Shown one piece after another: positions 47,279 to 54,514 of a DNA stretch of 64,000 nucleotides. The stretch's first letter is position 1, and each line of letters opens with the position of its first letter. The stretch comes from Marinifilum breve (GTDB taxonomy: Bacteria > Bacteroidota > Bacteroidia > Bacteroidales > Marinifilaceae). Under the pieces are notes generated by a model. It saw only the letters and a list, made by a program, of their open reading frames with translations, had not been told where the DNA came from and searched no databases. Made by a program: the position numbers and the translations under genes. The DNA lies in the NCBI RefSeq assembly GCF_003202155.1, contig NZ_QFLI01000009.1, positions 176,431-240,430 of the forward strand. Reading direction: 5' to 3'.

Positions 47279-47510
47279 CAAAATTTTTGACCTCTATCGT
47301 GGTTCGAACCACCACCGTAGTCAAAATTTTTAATCGCAAGTGTGGTTCGAGACACGCTTAGGGTCAAAATTTTTAACAATGGGGCGGGTAGAGACACACT
47401 TCGTGTTAAAATTTTTAATCGAAAGGGTGTCTTTTTTAAGCCCAGGTGTGTTTCGAACCACGATATGTCGTGTCTTTTTTAACAAGAATCGTGCTTCTAC
47501 GCACTATGAT
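47279..47510. repeat. 42-43-bp tandem repeat with internal inverted repeats
   Basis: The word CAAAATTTTT (or TAAAATTTTT) recurs at 47279, 47322, 47365 and 47407, spaced 43, 43 and 42 bp. Between copies lie small dyads such as TGGTTCGAACCA (about 47310) and GTGTGGTTCGAGACAC (about 47340-47355), and a further TGTTTCGAACCACG about 47450. The phase weakens after 47420. No gene is encoded. Further on (47565-47665) degenerate ACCACAGAG/CTCTGTGGT inverted repeats occur. Confidence 0.75.
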
Positions 47511-47810
47511 AGACCTTTATGGTTTCTTTTAAGCTTAAGTAGGTAGGCATAGTTTCATTGAAATTACCACAGAGACTCCAACGAACAAGGAGAAGCTTCT
47601 AATTCAACATCATTCAATAAATACTTTGTGATTCACTGTGTCCCTCTGTGGTTTTTATAAATGAAAATTTTGTGTTAGCTGTCAATAGAGATGAGGTTTG
47701 TTGATATTAATAAGAAATAGATTGAATCCTAATGATTATCAACCAATCTTTGTCTTTTCTAGGCTTTAGAAACTTTCATGATTAATATAGGTAAACATCA
47801 ATAGTAATAA

Positions 47811-47985
47811 AAGTTGCGGTGCTCTGCACCTCGACAAACATTTTAATACTCAAACTACAAAGATTACGCAGCTCTGCTGCTATTCAGGTGAATATGGATT
47901 GATCATTAGCTCGGTGCAGAGCACCATAATATTTGTAGAACATTTAATAAATTATCAAATCTAAAGGTACAGAGTACCGCTATAT
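47811..47985. repeat. Four-hairpin REP/BIME-like element, copy 2
   Basis: Hairpins are at 47818-47830 (GGTGC/GCACC), 47868-47880 (GCAGC/GCTGC), 47913-47925 (GGTGC/GCACC) and 47966-47978 (GGTAC/GTACC), centres 50, 45 and 53 bp apart. It is in the opposite orientation to the element at 929-1102 and shares ACTACAAAGA[CT]TACGC and TA[GA]TATTTGTAG at the same places. Two stems differ from copy 1 on both arms so that pairing is kept. No transposase gene is next to this copy. Confidence 0.85.
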
Positions 47986-48013
47986 AGTTTATTAATAATT
48001 TGAAGACTTTCAG

Positions 48014-48048
48014 AAAAAAAAGCAGAACCAAAATTTTGATTCTGCTTA
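48014..48048 (-). terminator. Terminator of the 159-aa protein gene
   Basis: On the minus strand AAGCAGAATCAAAA pairs with TTTTGGTTCTGCTT (one G:T pair), followed by TTTTTT. Confidence 0.88.
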
Positions 48049-48069
48049 TTGTGTTGTATGCAGTGGCTA

Positions 48070-48549
48070 TTATTTTACTTCCTCTTCTTTTTGAGTGCTA
48101 TGGTTTGGAAAGAATTGTTTCAATTCATCGTACAGTGGCATGGCTTCCTGATCGTGTTCTTTAGCAAAATAGCGAACCGAACGATAAAATGCCATGGCAT
48201 CATTATAGTTGTCATTATCAAGCAAGATTTTGGTATCATTCAACTTTAATCTGATTTGATCTAGTTTGCGAATCATCCCTTCGATATCTTCCCTTGCATT
48301 AAAATCATTTCCAAACTCATCCATGTTTACAAATGCTGGAATGTACTTAGGATTTTCTTCCATGATTACTTTGGCTTTGTTTACCAAAAGCTTATTGGTT
48401 TCGTTAATTGCTCCATAAGCCGAACGTTGTTCAGGAGTTAAACCAGGTGCATTTTTATTGGCTAAAGCAAGCAATGTATCCAAATTTGTATTGGTCGCTG
48501 TTAATTCTTCTTCAGTAAAAACTACTTGTATAAGGTCGTTGTTTTTCAT
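48070..48549 (-). CDS. Soluble helical protein of unknown function (159 aa)
   Basis: No signal peptide or membrane segment is visible. The sequence is predicted to be almost all helix, acidic, with a Pro-rich turn NAPGLTPEQRSAYG and repeated amphipathic helices (INETNKLLVNKAKVIMEE, EDIEGMIRKLDQIRLKLNDT, AMAFYRSVRYFAKEHDQEA), consistent with a four-helix bundle. I do not recognise the family. It lies downstream of the small HTH gene at 48665-48874 but is separated from it by a strong hairpin, so it probably has its own promoter. Confidence 0.8.
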   Translation of the reverse strand: MKNNDLIQVVFTEEELTATNTNLDTLLALANKNAPGLTPEQRSAYGAINETNKLLVNKAKVIMEENPKYIPAFVNMDEFGNDFNAREDIEGMIRKLDQIRLKLNDTKILLDNDNYNDAMAFYRSVRYFAKEHDQEAMPLYDELKQFFPNHSTQKEEEVK

Positions 48550-48601
48550 TTTGGATTATTTTAAAATGGTTTGTCAATTGTATTTTATCAGGTAGGAAAT
48601 T

Positions 48602-48640
48602 AAACAAGCCCACTCTCAACTATTGAGAGTGGGCTTGTTT
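48602..48640 (-). terminator. Strong hairpin after the small HTH gene 3
   Basis: An 18-bp perfect stem (48603-48620 with 48624-48640, within one base) has loop CTA. Only a short T-rich stretch follows on the minus strand. It ends or attenuates transcription between the HTH gene and the 159-aa gene. Confidence 0.75.
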
Positions 48641-48664
48641 GTATTAATTCTTAATAAGTTATCC

Positions 48665-48874
48665 TTAATCTTTTTTCTTTTTCAAATAGTAGGAGCCTTT
48701 TGCTCTTGAGTAATCTACAGGAATGCCTACGTTTTTTAATAAATTGATAGATCTATATACCGAACTTTTCGAAATGTGTAATTTGTTGGCAAGTTCCTCA
48801 GGAGTGCCAGTTCTTTCTTTTTCGATCAACTCCTTCAGATAAATCATTCGTTTTAGAAATTCTTCGTAGTTCAT
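48665..48874 (-). CDS. Small helix-turn-helix protein 3 (69 aa)
   Basis: This 69-aa protein is little more than one winged-helix DNA-binding domain of the HTH_11/DeoR-N type: GTPEELANKLHISKSSVYRSINLLKNVG is the recognition unit and VDYSRAKGSYYLKK the wing. It is a diverged paralog of the proteins at 51090-51308 and 53602-53826, sharing the GTP[EK][ED]LA, ISx(S)SxxR and YSRxKxSY positions. No ligand or dimerisation domain is present. It is probably a local regulator of neighbouring genes, by context. Confidence 0.8.
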   Translation of the reverse strand: MNYEEFLKRMIYLKELIEKERTGTPEELANKLHISKSSVYRSINLLKNVGIPVDYSRAKGSYYLKKKKD

Positions 48875-49060
48875 GGCTGTAATGATGTGTTTTGATCTTC
48901 TGGTTAACTGTATTAATTAGCTACTCATAAGTTGAACTTCTGTTTTTTTCTAATATGTAGTGAGTGAGGTGTCTATGTGAGTGTCGGTTTAGCTTAATTT
49001 TTAATCTTTGAAAACCATTTGTAGTAGGAATATTATTTTTATTTTCAGCTTGTAATTGCT

Positions 49061-49105
49061 TAAAAATAGTAATCCTATTTGCACTATTCGTGAAATAGGA
49101 TTACT
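49061..49105 (-). terminator. Terminator of the 603-aa lipoprotein gene
   Basis: The 13-bp perfect stem AGTAATCCTATTT/AAATAGGATTACT (49068-49080, 49093-49105) is followed on the minus strand by ATTTTTA. Confidence 0.88.
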
Positions 49106-49122
49106 TAATTCATTTCTTGTTT

Positions 49123-50934
49123 TTAATAACCAGGATCATCTGGCCCTTCTCCTAAACCACTGTTGATTTGATCCCAGTTTCTAGGGAATGGATTACTAGT
49201 ATTATATTCTATTACGTTAGCCTTATATGTTTTTTGCAAACGGAAAGTTTCTGATCCATTTTTTGGAATAATTTCGTAATTCACCTTAATGTAAACATTA
49301 TTTAAAGGTTTTGATACGATAAAATCTTTTTTCCAAGATTGATAATATTTATTGGCTGATTTATCAAAAATTTTAAATGGAAGAGCTATAAGATTAGTGT
49401 TCCATATTTCTGTGTTTTTATCTAATCCTACTATCTGTGCATTTCTATATGGGAGTTTTTGTTCGCCCCAGGTAAAAGCAACAGACGTATCATTAAGACC
49501 GAAATTAGGATCAGAAGCTAATAGGTCAATGGTAGAGCTCTTTTCAATGTATAGTAATTTGGAAGTGGTACGTACATCAACTTCATTAGCTATGTCTTGA
49601 TTAACTACTACATTACAATTTATAGTATTGAAAGAATGAGTTACCATATATGAGTTCGGATTATCAGGATCATGATTTAACCTTCCTTTATTTAGTTCAA
49701 TTGATTCTCTACATCTGACTGATGGAGCAGAACTTAAATGCACAAGACCAATTCTTTTATTAGGCATTTCCAAATCAAAGGCAATTGTGTTTTTTGATGT
49801 TATTGTGCCAGAGCCTTTTAAATCTAGTTGTGTGTGTAGTTTAACTTGTTGAATATTTGGTTTTGAACTGCCAAATAAAGAAGAACTTAAGGAAGAGAAA
49901 AGTCCAGAAATACCTGAGCTCATAAAACTAGCAACTCCTTTTTTTAATGCACTAACACCATCTTTAACTACTCCTTTGAATAGGTTTTTCACATCAATTC
50001 CAGCAGATGAGGAGTCAGCATTATCTTCTAGTGTAGTTCCTACAGCATCTGCATTAGTACCATTTACTTCGAGGTTAACATTTGTTGTTGATGAAGTCTC
50101 ATCATTCTTGGCAAATAAGTTGCCAATGCTCAATAAACTTCCTGAAGAAGATGAGCTGCCAACAATGCTACCAGTGATATCTCCAGAGATGTTACCGCTA
50201 AACTCAAGATTATCGCGCTGGATTGAAGTTATGGCAAATATTAAACCACCAGATTGAATTTTTGGATCATAACAGGATACATCGAAATCGAAACAATACC
50301 AATGGTTAGGAGTTAATCCATTATCAATATTATTCACATTGTATGAAAGAGCAGTTCCTAGTGTGCTTATATATTTTTGTTGTTGATTATTGGGATAAGA
50401 TTCTCCAATAGGAGGTTGATTTAGAACTTTTGAATTGTTACCATTTGCTAATGCTAATATTCCAACCACATCGTTACCTTGTGTATTTAATGAATGATAA
50501 TAGAAGAATCTGAAAATACCTCTGTATCGATTATATAATCCTACAAATGGAAAGCTTGTTGTTCCTTGATGTGTTGAAGGATTATATTCCTGGATTGTAT
50601 TGTAAATCACCTCCCAACCATCATTGTATGAAATGTCTTTTTTTATGTTGTATGGTATCTTACTTGCAACATTAGTATCGAACCAATAGTTAAAGTTTGA
50701 ACTATATACTCCATTAATCATGACTTTCCTCGGAGGGTTTGATAGATCGATATCGTAATTGCCAATAGAAACCGAATTTTTTGTATTGTTAATATTACTC
50801 ATCTTTATGGATGGTAATATTGTTAGTTCGGTTTTGGCATTTGTATTCTCAGTACTGATGTCATCTGTAATGTTATCATGGCAACTAGTTGTTAGAGCTA
50901 GAATAGCCAGAATATAAAAGAAATTTAGTTTCAT
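49123..50934 (-). CDS. Large exported lipoprotein of unknown function
   Basis: This 603-aa protein has a lipoprotein-like signal (ALTTSC, C18). I do not recognise the family. Visible parts are an aromatic-rich N-terminal domain (about 60-240, with RYRGIFRFFYYHSLN and HWYCFDFDVSCYD), a Ser/Gly/Asp linker (about 245-310), an amphipathic Gly/Ser/Phe-rich stretch (311-357, NLFKGVVKDGVSALKKGVAS then FMSSGISGLFSSLSSSLFGS), and a beta-rich C-terminal half ending in GEGPDDPGY. The amphipathic stretch could insert into or lie on a membrane. It follows small HTH gene 2, with a hairpin and an operator-like palindrome in between. Confidence 0.8.
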   Translation of the reverse strand: MKLNFFYILAILALTTSCHDNITDDISTENTNAKTELTILPSIKMSNINNTKNSVSIGNYDIDLSNPPRKVMINGVYSSNFNYWFDTNVASKIPYNIKKDISYNDGWEVIYNTIQEYNPSTHQGTTSFPFVGLYNRYRGIFRFFYYHSLNTQGNDVVGILALANGNNSKVLNQPPIGESYPNNQQQKYISTLGTALSYNVNNIDNGLTPNHWYCFDFDVSCYDPKIQSGGLIFAITSIQRDNLEFSGNISGDITGSIVGSSSSSGSLLSIGNLFAKNDETSSTTNVNLEVNGTNADAVGTTLEDNADSSSAGIDVKNLFKGVVKDGVSALKKGVASFMSSGISGLFSSLSSSLFGSSKPNIQQVKLHTQLDLKGSGTITSKNTIAFDLEMPNKRIGLVHLSSAPSVRCRESIELNKGRLNHDPDNPNSYMVTHSFNTINCNVVVNQDIANEVDVRTTSKLLYIEKSSTIDLLASDPNFGLNDTSVAFTWGEQKLPYRNAQIVGLDKNTEIWNTNLIALPFKIFDKSANKYYQSWKKDFIVSKPLNNVYIKVNYEIIPKNGSETFRLQKTYKANVIEYNTSNPFPRNWDQINSGLGEGPDDPGY

Positions 50935-50976
50935 TTTCTAAAGTTTAGTTAAAAAATAAGAAGTAGAATTTTACCT

Positions 50977-50995
50977 ATATCATTCTAAATGATAT
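50977..50995. promoter_or_regulatory. Operator-like palindrome before the lipoprotein gene
   Basis: ATATCATT and AATGATAT form a perfect 8-bp dyad with a 3-bp centre, 43 bp before the lipoprotein ATG. The size and location suit a dimeric repressor site; the regulator is unknown, with the adjacent small HTH protein a candidate. Confidence 0.45.
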
Positions 50996-51054
50996 GAGGT
51001 TGGAGTCGATTTGTTTGCGCAATTGAATGAACTCGATGGTAAATTTATGAAAGC

Positions 51055-51077
51055 TCGTCGCCATTAATTGGCGACGA
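51055..51077 (-). terminator. Hairpin after small HTH gene 2
   Basis: TCGTCGCCA pairs with TGGCGACGA (9 bp, loop TTAAT). The same hairpin follows HTH gene 1. There is no real T-run after it, so it may attenuate, stabilise or terminate by another route. Confidence 0.55.
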
Positions 51078-51089
51078 ACTTATTTAGAA

Positions 51090-51308
51090 TTATTCTGTTA
51101 TGTATGATTGTTTTGTGCGCGAATAAATAATGGAGAAATTGGTTTCTTTTAAGTTTCTGACTAAACGGAAAAGGCTCCGCTCTGAAATGTTTAATCTTTT
51201 AGCTAACTCTTTTGGTGTTCCAGTATTACCTTTTTTTATAATCTCTTTAAGGTATTCTGTTTTTTCTAATAATTCTAAATGTGTCATTTGGTTTTGATTA
51301 ATTGGCAT
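51090..51308 (-). CDS. Small helix-turn-helix protein 2 (72 aa)
   Basis: This is a single winged-helix domain: TGTPKELAKRLNISERSLFR is the HTH and FSIIYSRTKQSY the wing. It is about 90 percent identical to the protein at 53602-53826 and a distant paralog of that at 48665-48874. The next gene downstream encodes the 603-aa lipoprotein. With no sensor domain, it may act as a constitutive binder, act as a dimer, or need a partner protein. The start MPINQNQMTHLELLEKTEY is shared by both copies. Confidence 0.82.
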   Translation of the reverse strand: MPINQNQMTHLELLEKTEYLKEIIKKGNTGTPKELAKRLNISERSLFRLVRNLKETNFSIIYSRTKQSYITE

Positions 51309-51390
51309 TTCTGTAATTTGTACTTATTAATTCCATTTTTGTTAAAAAGGAAACCTTGTTTTATAGAAAATATTATAGTTTATTGTTATG

Positions 51391-51410
51391 ACACTTAGCT
51401 TGCTTGGTGT
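51391..51410. promoter_or_regulatory. Dyad upstream of small HTH gene 2
   Basis: ACACTTAGCTTGCTTGGTGT has inverted ACAC...GTGT ends and lies 83 bp before the HTH start. A 20-bp site with the same ends (ACACTATGTTTGGCTAGTGT, 53943-53962) lies upstream of HTH gene 1. It is a candidate autoregulatory operator. Confidence 0.4.
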
Positions 51411-51473
51411 TTTTAGTGTGATGGTTTATGTGTGATATTGCATGAAGAGTTAGCGTTTAGATGATGATTCTAG

Positions 51474-51508
51474 TAAAAAAAGCGAAACTCGTGAATTGAG
51501 TTTCGCTA
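51474..51508 (-). terminator. Terminator of the T9SS-substrate gene
   Basis: On the minus strand GCGAAACTC pairs with GAGTTTCGC, followed by seven T. Confidence 0.9.
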
Positions 51509-51551
51509 TAGGTGTTAACAATTAAACCAATTATGGTTTATATGAACATTA

Positions 51552-53459
51552 TTATTTAGATACCATTAGTTTTTTAGTAGTACTATAGTTGTCTCCTATG
51601 ATATGAATTATATATAGTCCATTATTAAGGTTTTCTATATTTATTTTGGAAGATCCTTTTATTTTACGGGATATTAGAACTTGTCCACTTGTATTTAATA
51701 CTCTTATTGTAGTAAGATCGCTATTTGGCATATTTATATTAATGTATTTATTTGCGGGATTAGGATATATTTCTATGTGTTTTTTGTTATGAGTTGATTT
51801 TAAGTTTGTTTGATTGTTTAGAAGATTTGCTTGAACCTCATTTACCTCAATTATAGTGGTATTATTTTCATCCATTGAATTACCTTCAGGTTGTAAATTT
51901 ATCTGATTATTATCGAAAGATATTCCTTTAGGCTCTTGATCGCCTGTTATTGGGCCTCCACCTCCACCTGACGAATTGCCTTCGAAGAAATAATCAGTTG
52001 AATAGTAAGATGACCAACCACAGGTGCCTTTTTGTTTTACGGTAAATTGATGATATCCAGGATTTAGTGCTGTATAATAAATTAATTCACCACTATTTGT
52101 TTCGGAACTGATATTACTGCTTGCAGGAGGGGTCATGCGCCAAAAATAATCTGTAACTCCAATTGTTGTGTTCGAGGTGCGACCATGAAATTTATAACGT
52201 TTCCCGGTTTGAAGTTCATGTCCTGTTATGTAATTACCTGTTTGAGGATCTAGTATGTCTATTCGTGTTGGAGGTTTGGTGCCAATGTAAAAGTTTTTGA
52301 TGATTGGAGAAATTCGATCCTTATCAGTTTCGTATTCTAATCTAATAACTCTTCTAACTTTAATATAAGTTGATCCTTTGTAAGAGCTGTTTGAAGTAAC
52401 GGTTACGTTTGAAGAGCCGTTTGATTGTATCGATAATCCAGGTCCAACTATCCATGTGTAAGTTGTATTAGGGATATAAAGGGTAGAAAATGATCTTGTT
52501 GAGTTATTGCAAATATCATTAATGCTTCCTGTGATAACTAATTCGGGTTCATCATACAAAGTTCTGGTTGAAATTTCAGAGGAAAACCCACTTTCATTAC
52601 CTGCAGCATCAAATGCTTTAATTTTGATATTAAATGCAGTGTAGGATGCAAGATCTTTGAATGTATAAGAGTTGGTCGTAACTGTTTTTTCATATTTTCC
52701 ATTTAAGTATATTTTATACCCCTTTACACAATAGTTATCGGTTGATTTATCCCAACTCAACTTAAAACTATTGGTCGTTTCGTTTAATGCTCTAATGTTT
52801 TTAGGTATAGATGGAGCTACGCTTTCTTTTCCTTTATCTAGAATTAAAATTGAATTAATTGATAATGTTCCAGATCCATTGCCGAATTCAGAAGACCTTT
52901 TAGATGAGATGCTAAAATGAGAATAATTTTTGCATGGACTAAATTCTGATGTCAAATCAGATTCAAATTTTCCAAAACTTGTACTTTTAACATCTTTATT
53001 ATAGTAAACTAATTTATGAGAATCAGGATGAAAACCTATTGAGTATTCTACACACAAGGTATCTTTGTTTTTGTTTGGATTATTTGACATGTAAATGGAG
53101 TAACCTACATATCCAACATCTTCTTTTCTTCTAACAACTTGTATTTCATATACATGTCCTTTTTTGAAAATGTAAGGGTGACTGATGCCTTCTGATCTTT
53201 CAGATTTGTTAAAGTTTCGGGCTATTAATTGAACTAAAGAATAGGTAGAATGTTTACTACTTCTCCCTATGGTTGGAGAGCCATGTGTAGACCTCCAATC
53301 TTGATCATTTAGCATGTCTTTGTTTTCTTCAAGGAATGCATTGCATGGAGGTTTGTTGTCATTGTTGTATGAGCTGTTAAATGTAAACTCCTGGCCCTTA
53401 ATTGTTAGGCTTGGAGTTAATAGGAGAATAACGAATAGAAGAGTAAAAGTTTTTTTCAT
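51552..53459 (-). CDS. Secreted fibronectin type III protein with T9SS sorting domain
   Basis: This 635-aa protein has a signal peptide (1-22). Residues 24-210 form a beta-rich domain of unrecognised family. Residues about 214-300 are a fibronectin type III domain (PSIPKNIRALNETTNSFKLS ... YTAFNIKIKAFDAAGNESGF). A PKD/Ig-like domain follows (about 306-390). The last ~75 residues are a type A T9SS sorting domain (EIYPNPANKYININ ... GLYIIHIIG ... KKLMVSK). It should be exported through the SprA translocon and end on the cell surface or in the medium. The role is probably adhesive or binding; no catalytic motif was seen. Confidence 0.87.
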   Translation of the reverse strand: MKKTFTLLFVILLLTPSLTIKGQEFTFNSSYNNDNKPPCNAFLEENKDMLNDQDWRSTHGSPTIGRSSKHSTYSLVQLIARNFNKSERSEGISHPYIFKKGHVYEIQVVRRKEDVGYVGYSIYMSNNPNKNKDTLCVEYSIGFHPDSHKLVYYNKDVKSTSFGKFESDLTSEFSPCKNYSHFSISSKRSSEFGNGSGTLSINSILILDKGKESVAPSIPKNIRALNETTNSFKLSWDKSTDNYCVKGYKIYLNGKYEKTVTTNSYTFKDLASYTAFNIKIKAFDAAGNESGFSSEISTRTLYDEPELVITGSINDICNNSTRSFSTLYIPNTTYTWIVGPGLSIQSNGSSNVTVTSNSSYKGSTYIKVRRVIRLEYETDKDRISPIIKNFYIGTKPPTRIDILDPQTGNYITGHELQTGKRYKFHGRTSNTTIGVTDYFWRMTPPASSNISSETNSGELIYYTALNPGYHQFTVKQKGTCGWSSYYSTDYFFEGNSSGGGGGPITGDQEPKGISFDNNQINLQPEGNSMDENNTTIIEVNEVQANLLNNQTNLKSTHNKKHIEIYPNPANKYININMPNSDLTTIRVLNTSGQVLISRKIKGSSKINIENLNNGLYIIHIIGDNYSTTKKLMVSK

Positions 53460-53571
53460 ATACTGAATTTTAATTTATTAAATAGTGTTATTTTTTATTC
53501 TCCTTCAATAAGAAGAACTATTTGAGTTTTGAATGCGCATTGTTTATAACTCGAGGACCAATTTATGAAAG

Positions 53572-53596
53572 CTCGTCGCCATTATTTGGCGGCGAG
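53572..53596 (-). terminator. Hairpin after small HTH gene 1
   Basis: CTCGTCGCCA pairs with TGGCGGCGAG (10 bp, one G:T pair, loop TTATT). The pairing is retained relative to the copy at 51055-51077 despite base changes in the 3' arm. Confidence 0.55.
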
Positions 53597-53601
53597 ATTA
53601 T

Positions 53602-53826
53602 TTAAAATTCTTCTGTTATGTATGATTGTTTTGTGCGCGAATAAATAATGGAGAAATGAGTTTCCTTTAAATTCTTTATTAAACGGGAAAGGCTCCGCTC
53701 TGAAATGTTTAATCTTTTAGCTAAATCTTTGGGTGTTCCAGTATTACCTTTTTTTATAATTTCTTTAAGGTATTCTGTTTTTTCTAATAATTCTAAATGT
53801 GTCATTTGGTTTTGATTAATTGGCAT
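53602..53826 (-). CDS. Small helix-turn-helix protein 1 (74 aa)
   Basis: This is a winged-helix domain alone: GTPKDLAKRLNISERSLSRL (HTH) and FSIIYSRTKQSYITEEF (wing and tail). It is a close paralog of the 72-aa protein at 51090-51308; the reading frame runs two codons longer. It precedes the T9SS-substrate gene on the same strand with 142 bp between, including the hairpin. The pattern of a small HTH gene followed by another gene repeats three times in 48-54 kb. Confidence 0.82.
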   Translation of the reverse strand: MPINQNQMTHLELLEKTEYLKEIIKKGNTGTPKDLAKRLNISERSLSRLIKNLKETHFSIIYSRTKQSYITEEF

Positions 53827-53940
53827 TTCTGTGATTTGTATTTATTAATTCCTTTTTTGTTAAAAAGGTAACCCTGTAAATGAAGAAAAAAACGAAAATT
53901 ATAGTAATTTAGAATGTAAAGGTTGTTTTAAGATTTTTCT

Positions 53941-53964
53941 AAACACTATGTTTGGCTAGTGTTT
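53941..53964. promoter_or_regulatory. Dyad upstream of small HTH gene 1
   Basis: AAACACTA (53941-53948) and TAGTGTTT (53957-53964) form a perfect 8-bp inverted repeat with an 8-bp centre, 115 bp before the HTH start. It is a candidate operator. The rest of the 688-bp gap 53827-54514 is AT-rich and holds no gene I can support. Confidence 0.45.
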
Positions 53965-54320
53965 AATAGGGATTGAGGGTAATGGATGTTTTTATTTTAA
54001 TAAATAGTACTTATTATTCTAAATAAAATAGGTAAAAATGTTTACTAAGCTTTAGTTTGTTTATTTCAAGTATTCTTTTTTGAAAATCGATCATTAATAT
54101 TTCAAAATATATCATTTTATGATCTTCAAGGAATAAACAAAAAATAGTTTTTAACTGTTTGTATATTACTAATACCCTTCAAGTACTTATGTGATTGAAT
54201 TATGAAGGATTCAAAACTTTCTTTCGCAAACGTATCCAAACCGAAATTTTTACGTTTCAGTTAATAAGGACTTGGAAGTATTTTATTGCGGCATATCAGT
54301 AAGATATTTAAATACTTTCT

Positions 54321-54403
54321 TATATTTGCACTTGATTTCAGAAGGGCTTGAGGGGGATGTATCACAAATTCTTATTTGCTTTGCAGAAACTGCAGGTTTT
54401 TTT
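54321..54403 (+). promoter_or_regulatory. Candidate suf promoter -7 box and leader hairpin
   Basis: TATATTTG (54321-54328) matches TAnnTTTG and would give a leader of about 180 nt before sufB. In that leader TGCAG (54382-54386) pairs with CTGCA (54390-54394), followed by GG and seven T (54397-54403), a weak terminator-like structure that could attenuate the operon. No -33 TTTG was found. Confidence 0.35.
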
Positions 54404-54514
54404 ACGACCTAACAAAGAATAGCTTCGAGGAGAAAATTGAATCTTACTGATATGTAACCACTGCTAATTCCGCGTAAGCGAATGAAATCGGTCAGGATCT
54501 AATATTTTGGTATT

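Larger units (their letters stand above)
51044..51355. repeat. Duplicated regulatory module, copy 2
   Basis: This segment (hairpin, small HTH gene and its upstream leader) is nearly identical to 53562-53873. Identity is highest from the conserved GAAAGCTCGTCGCCATTA through the HTH gene to GTTAAAAAGG, and decays outside. The two copies are direct repeats about 2.5 kb apart, with the T9SS protein gene between them. Confidence 0.9.
53562..53873. repeat. Duplicated regulatory module, copy 1
   Basis: Direct repeat partner of 51044-51355, covering the hairpin, small HTH gene 1 and its upstream leader. Confidence 0.9.
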
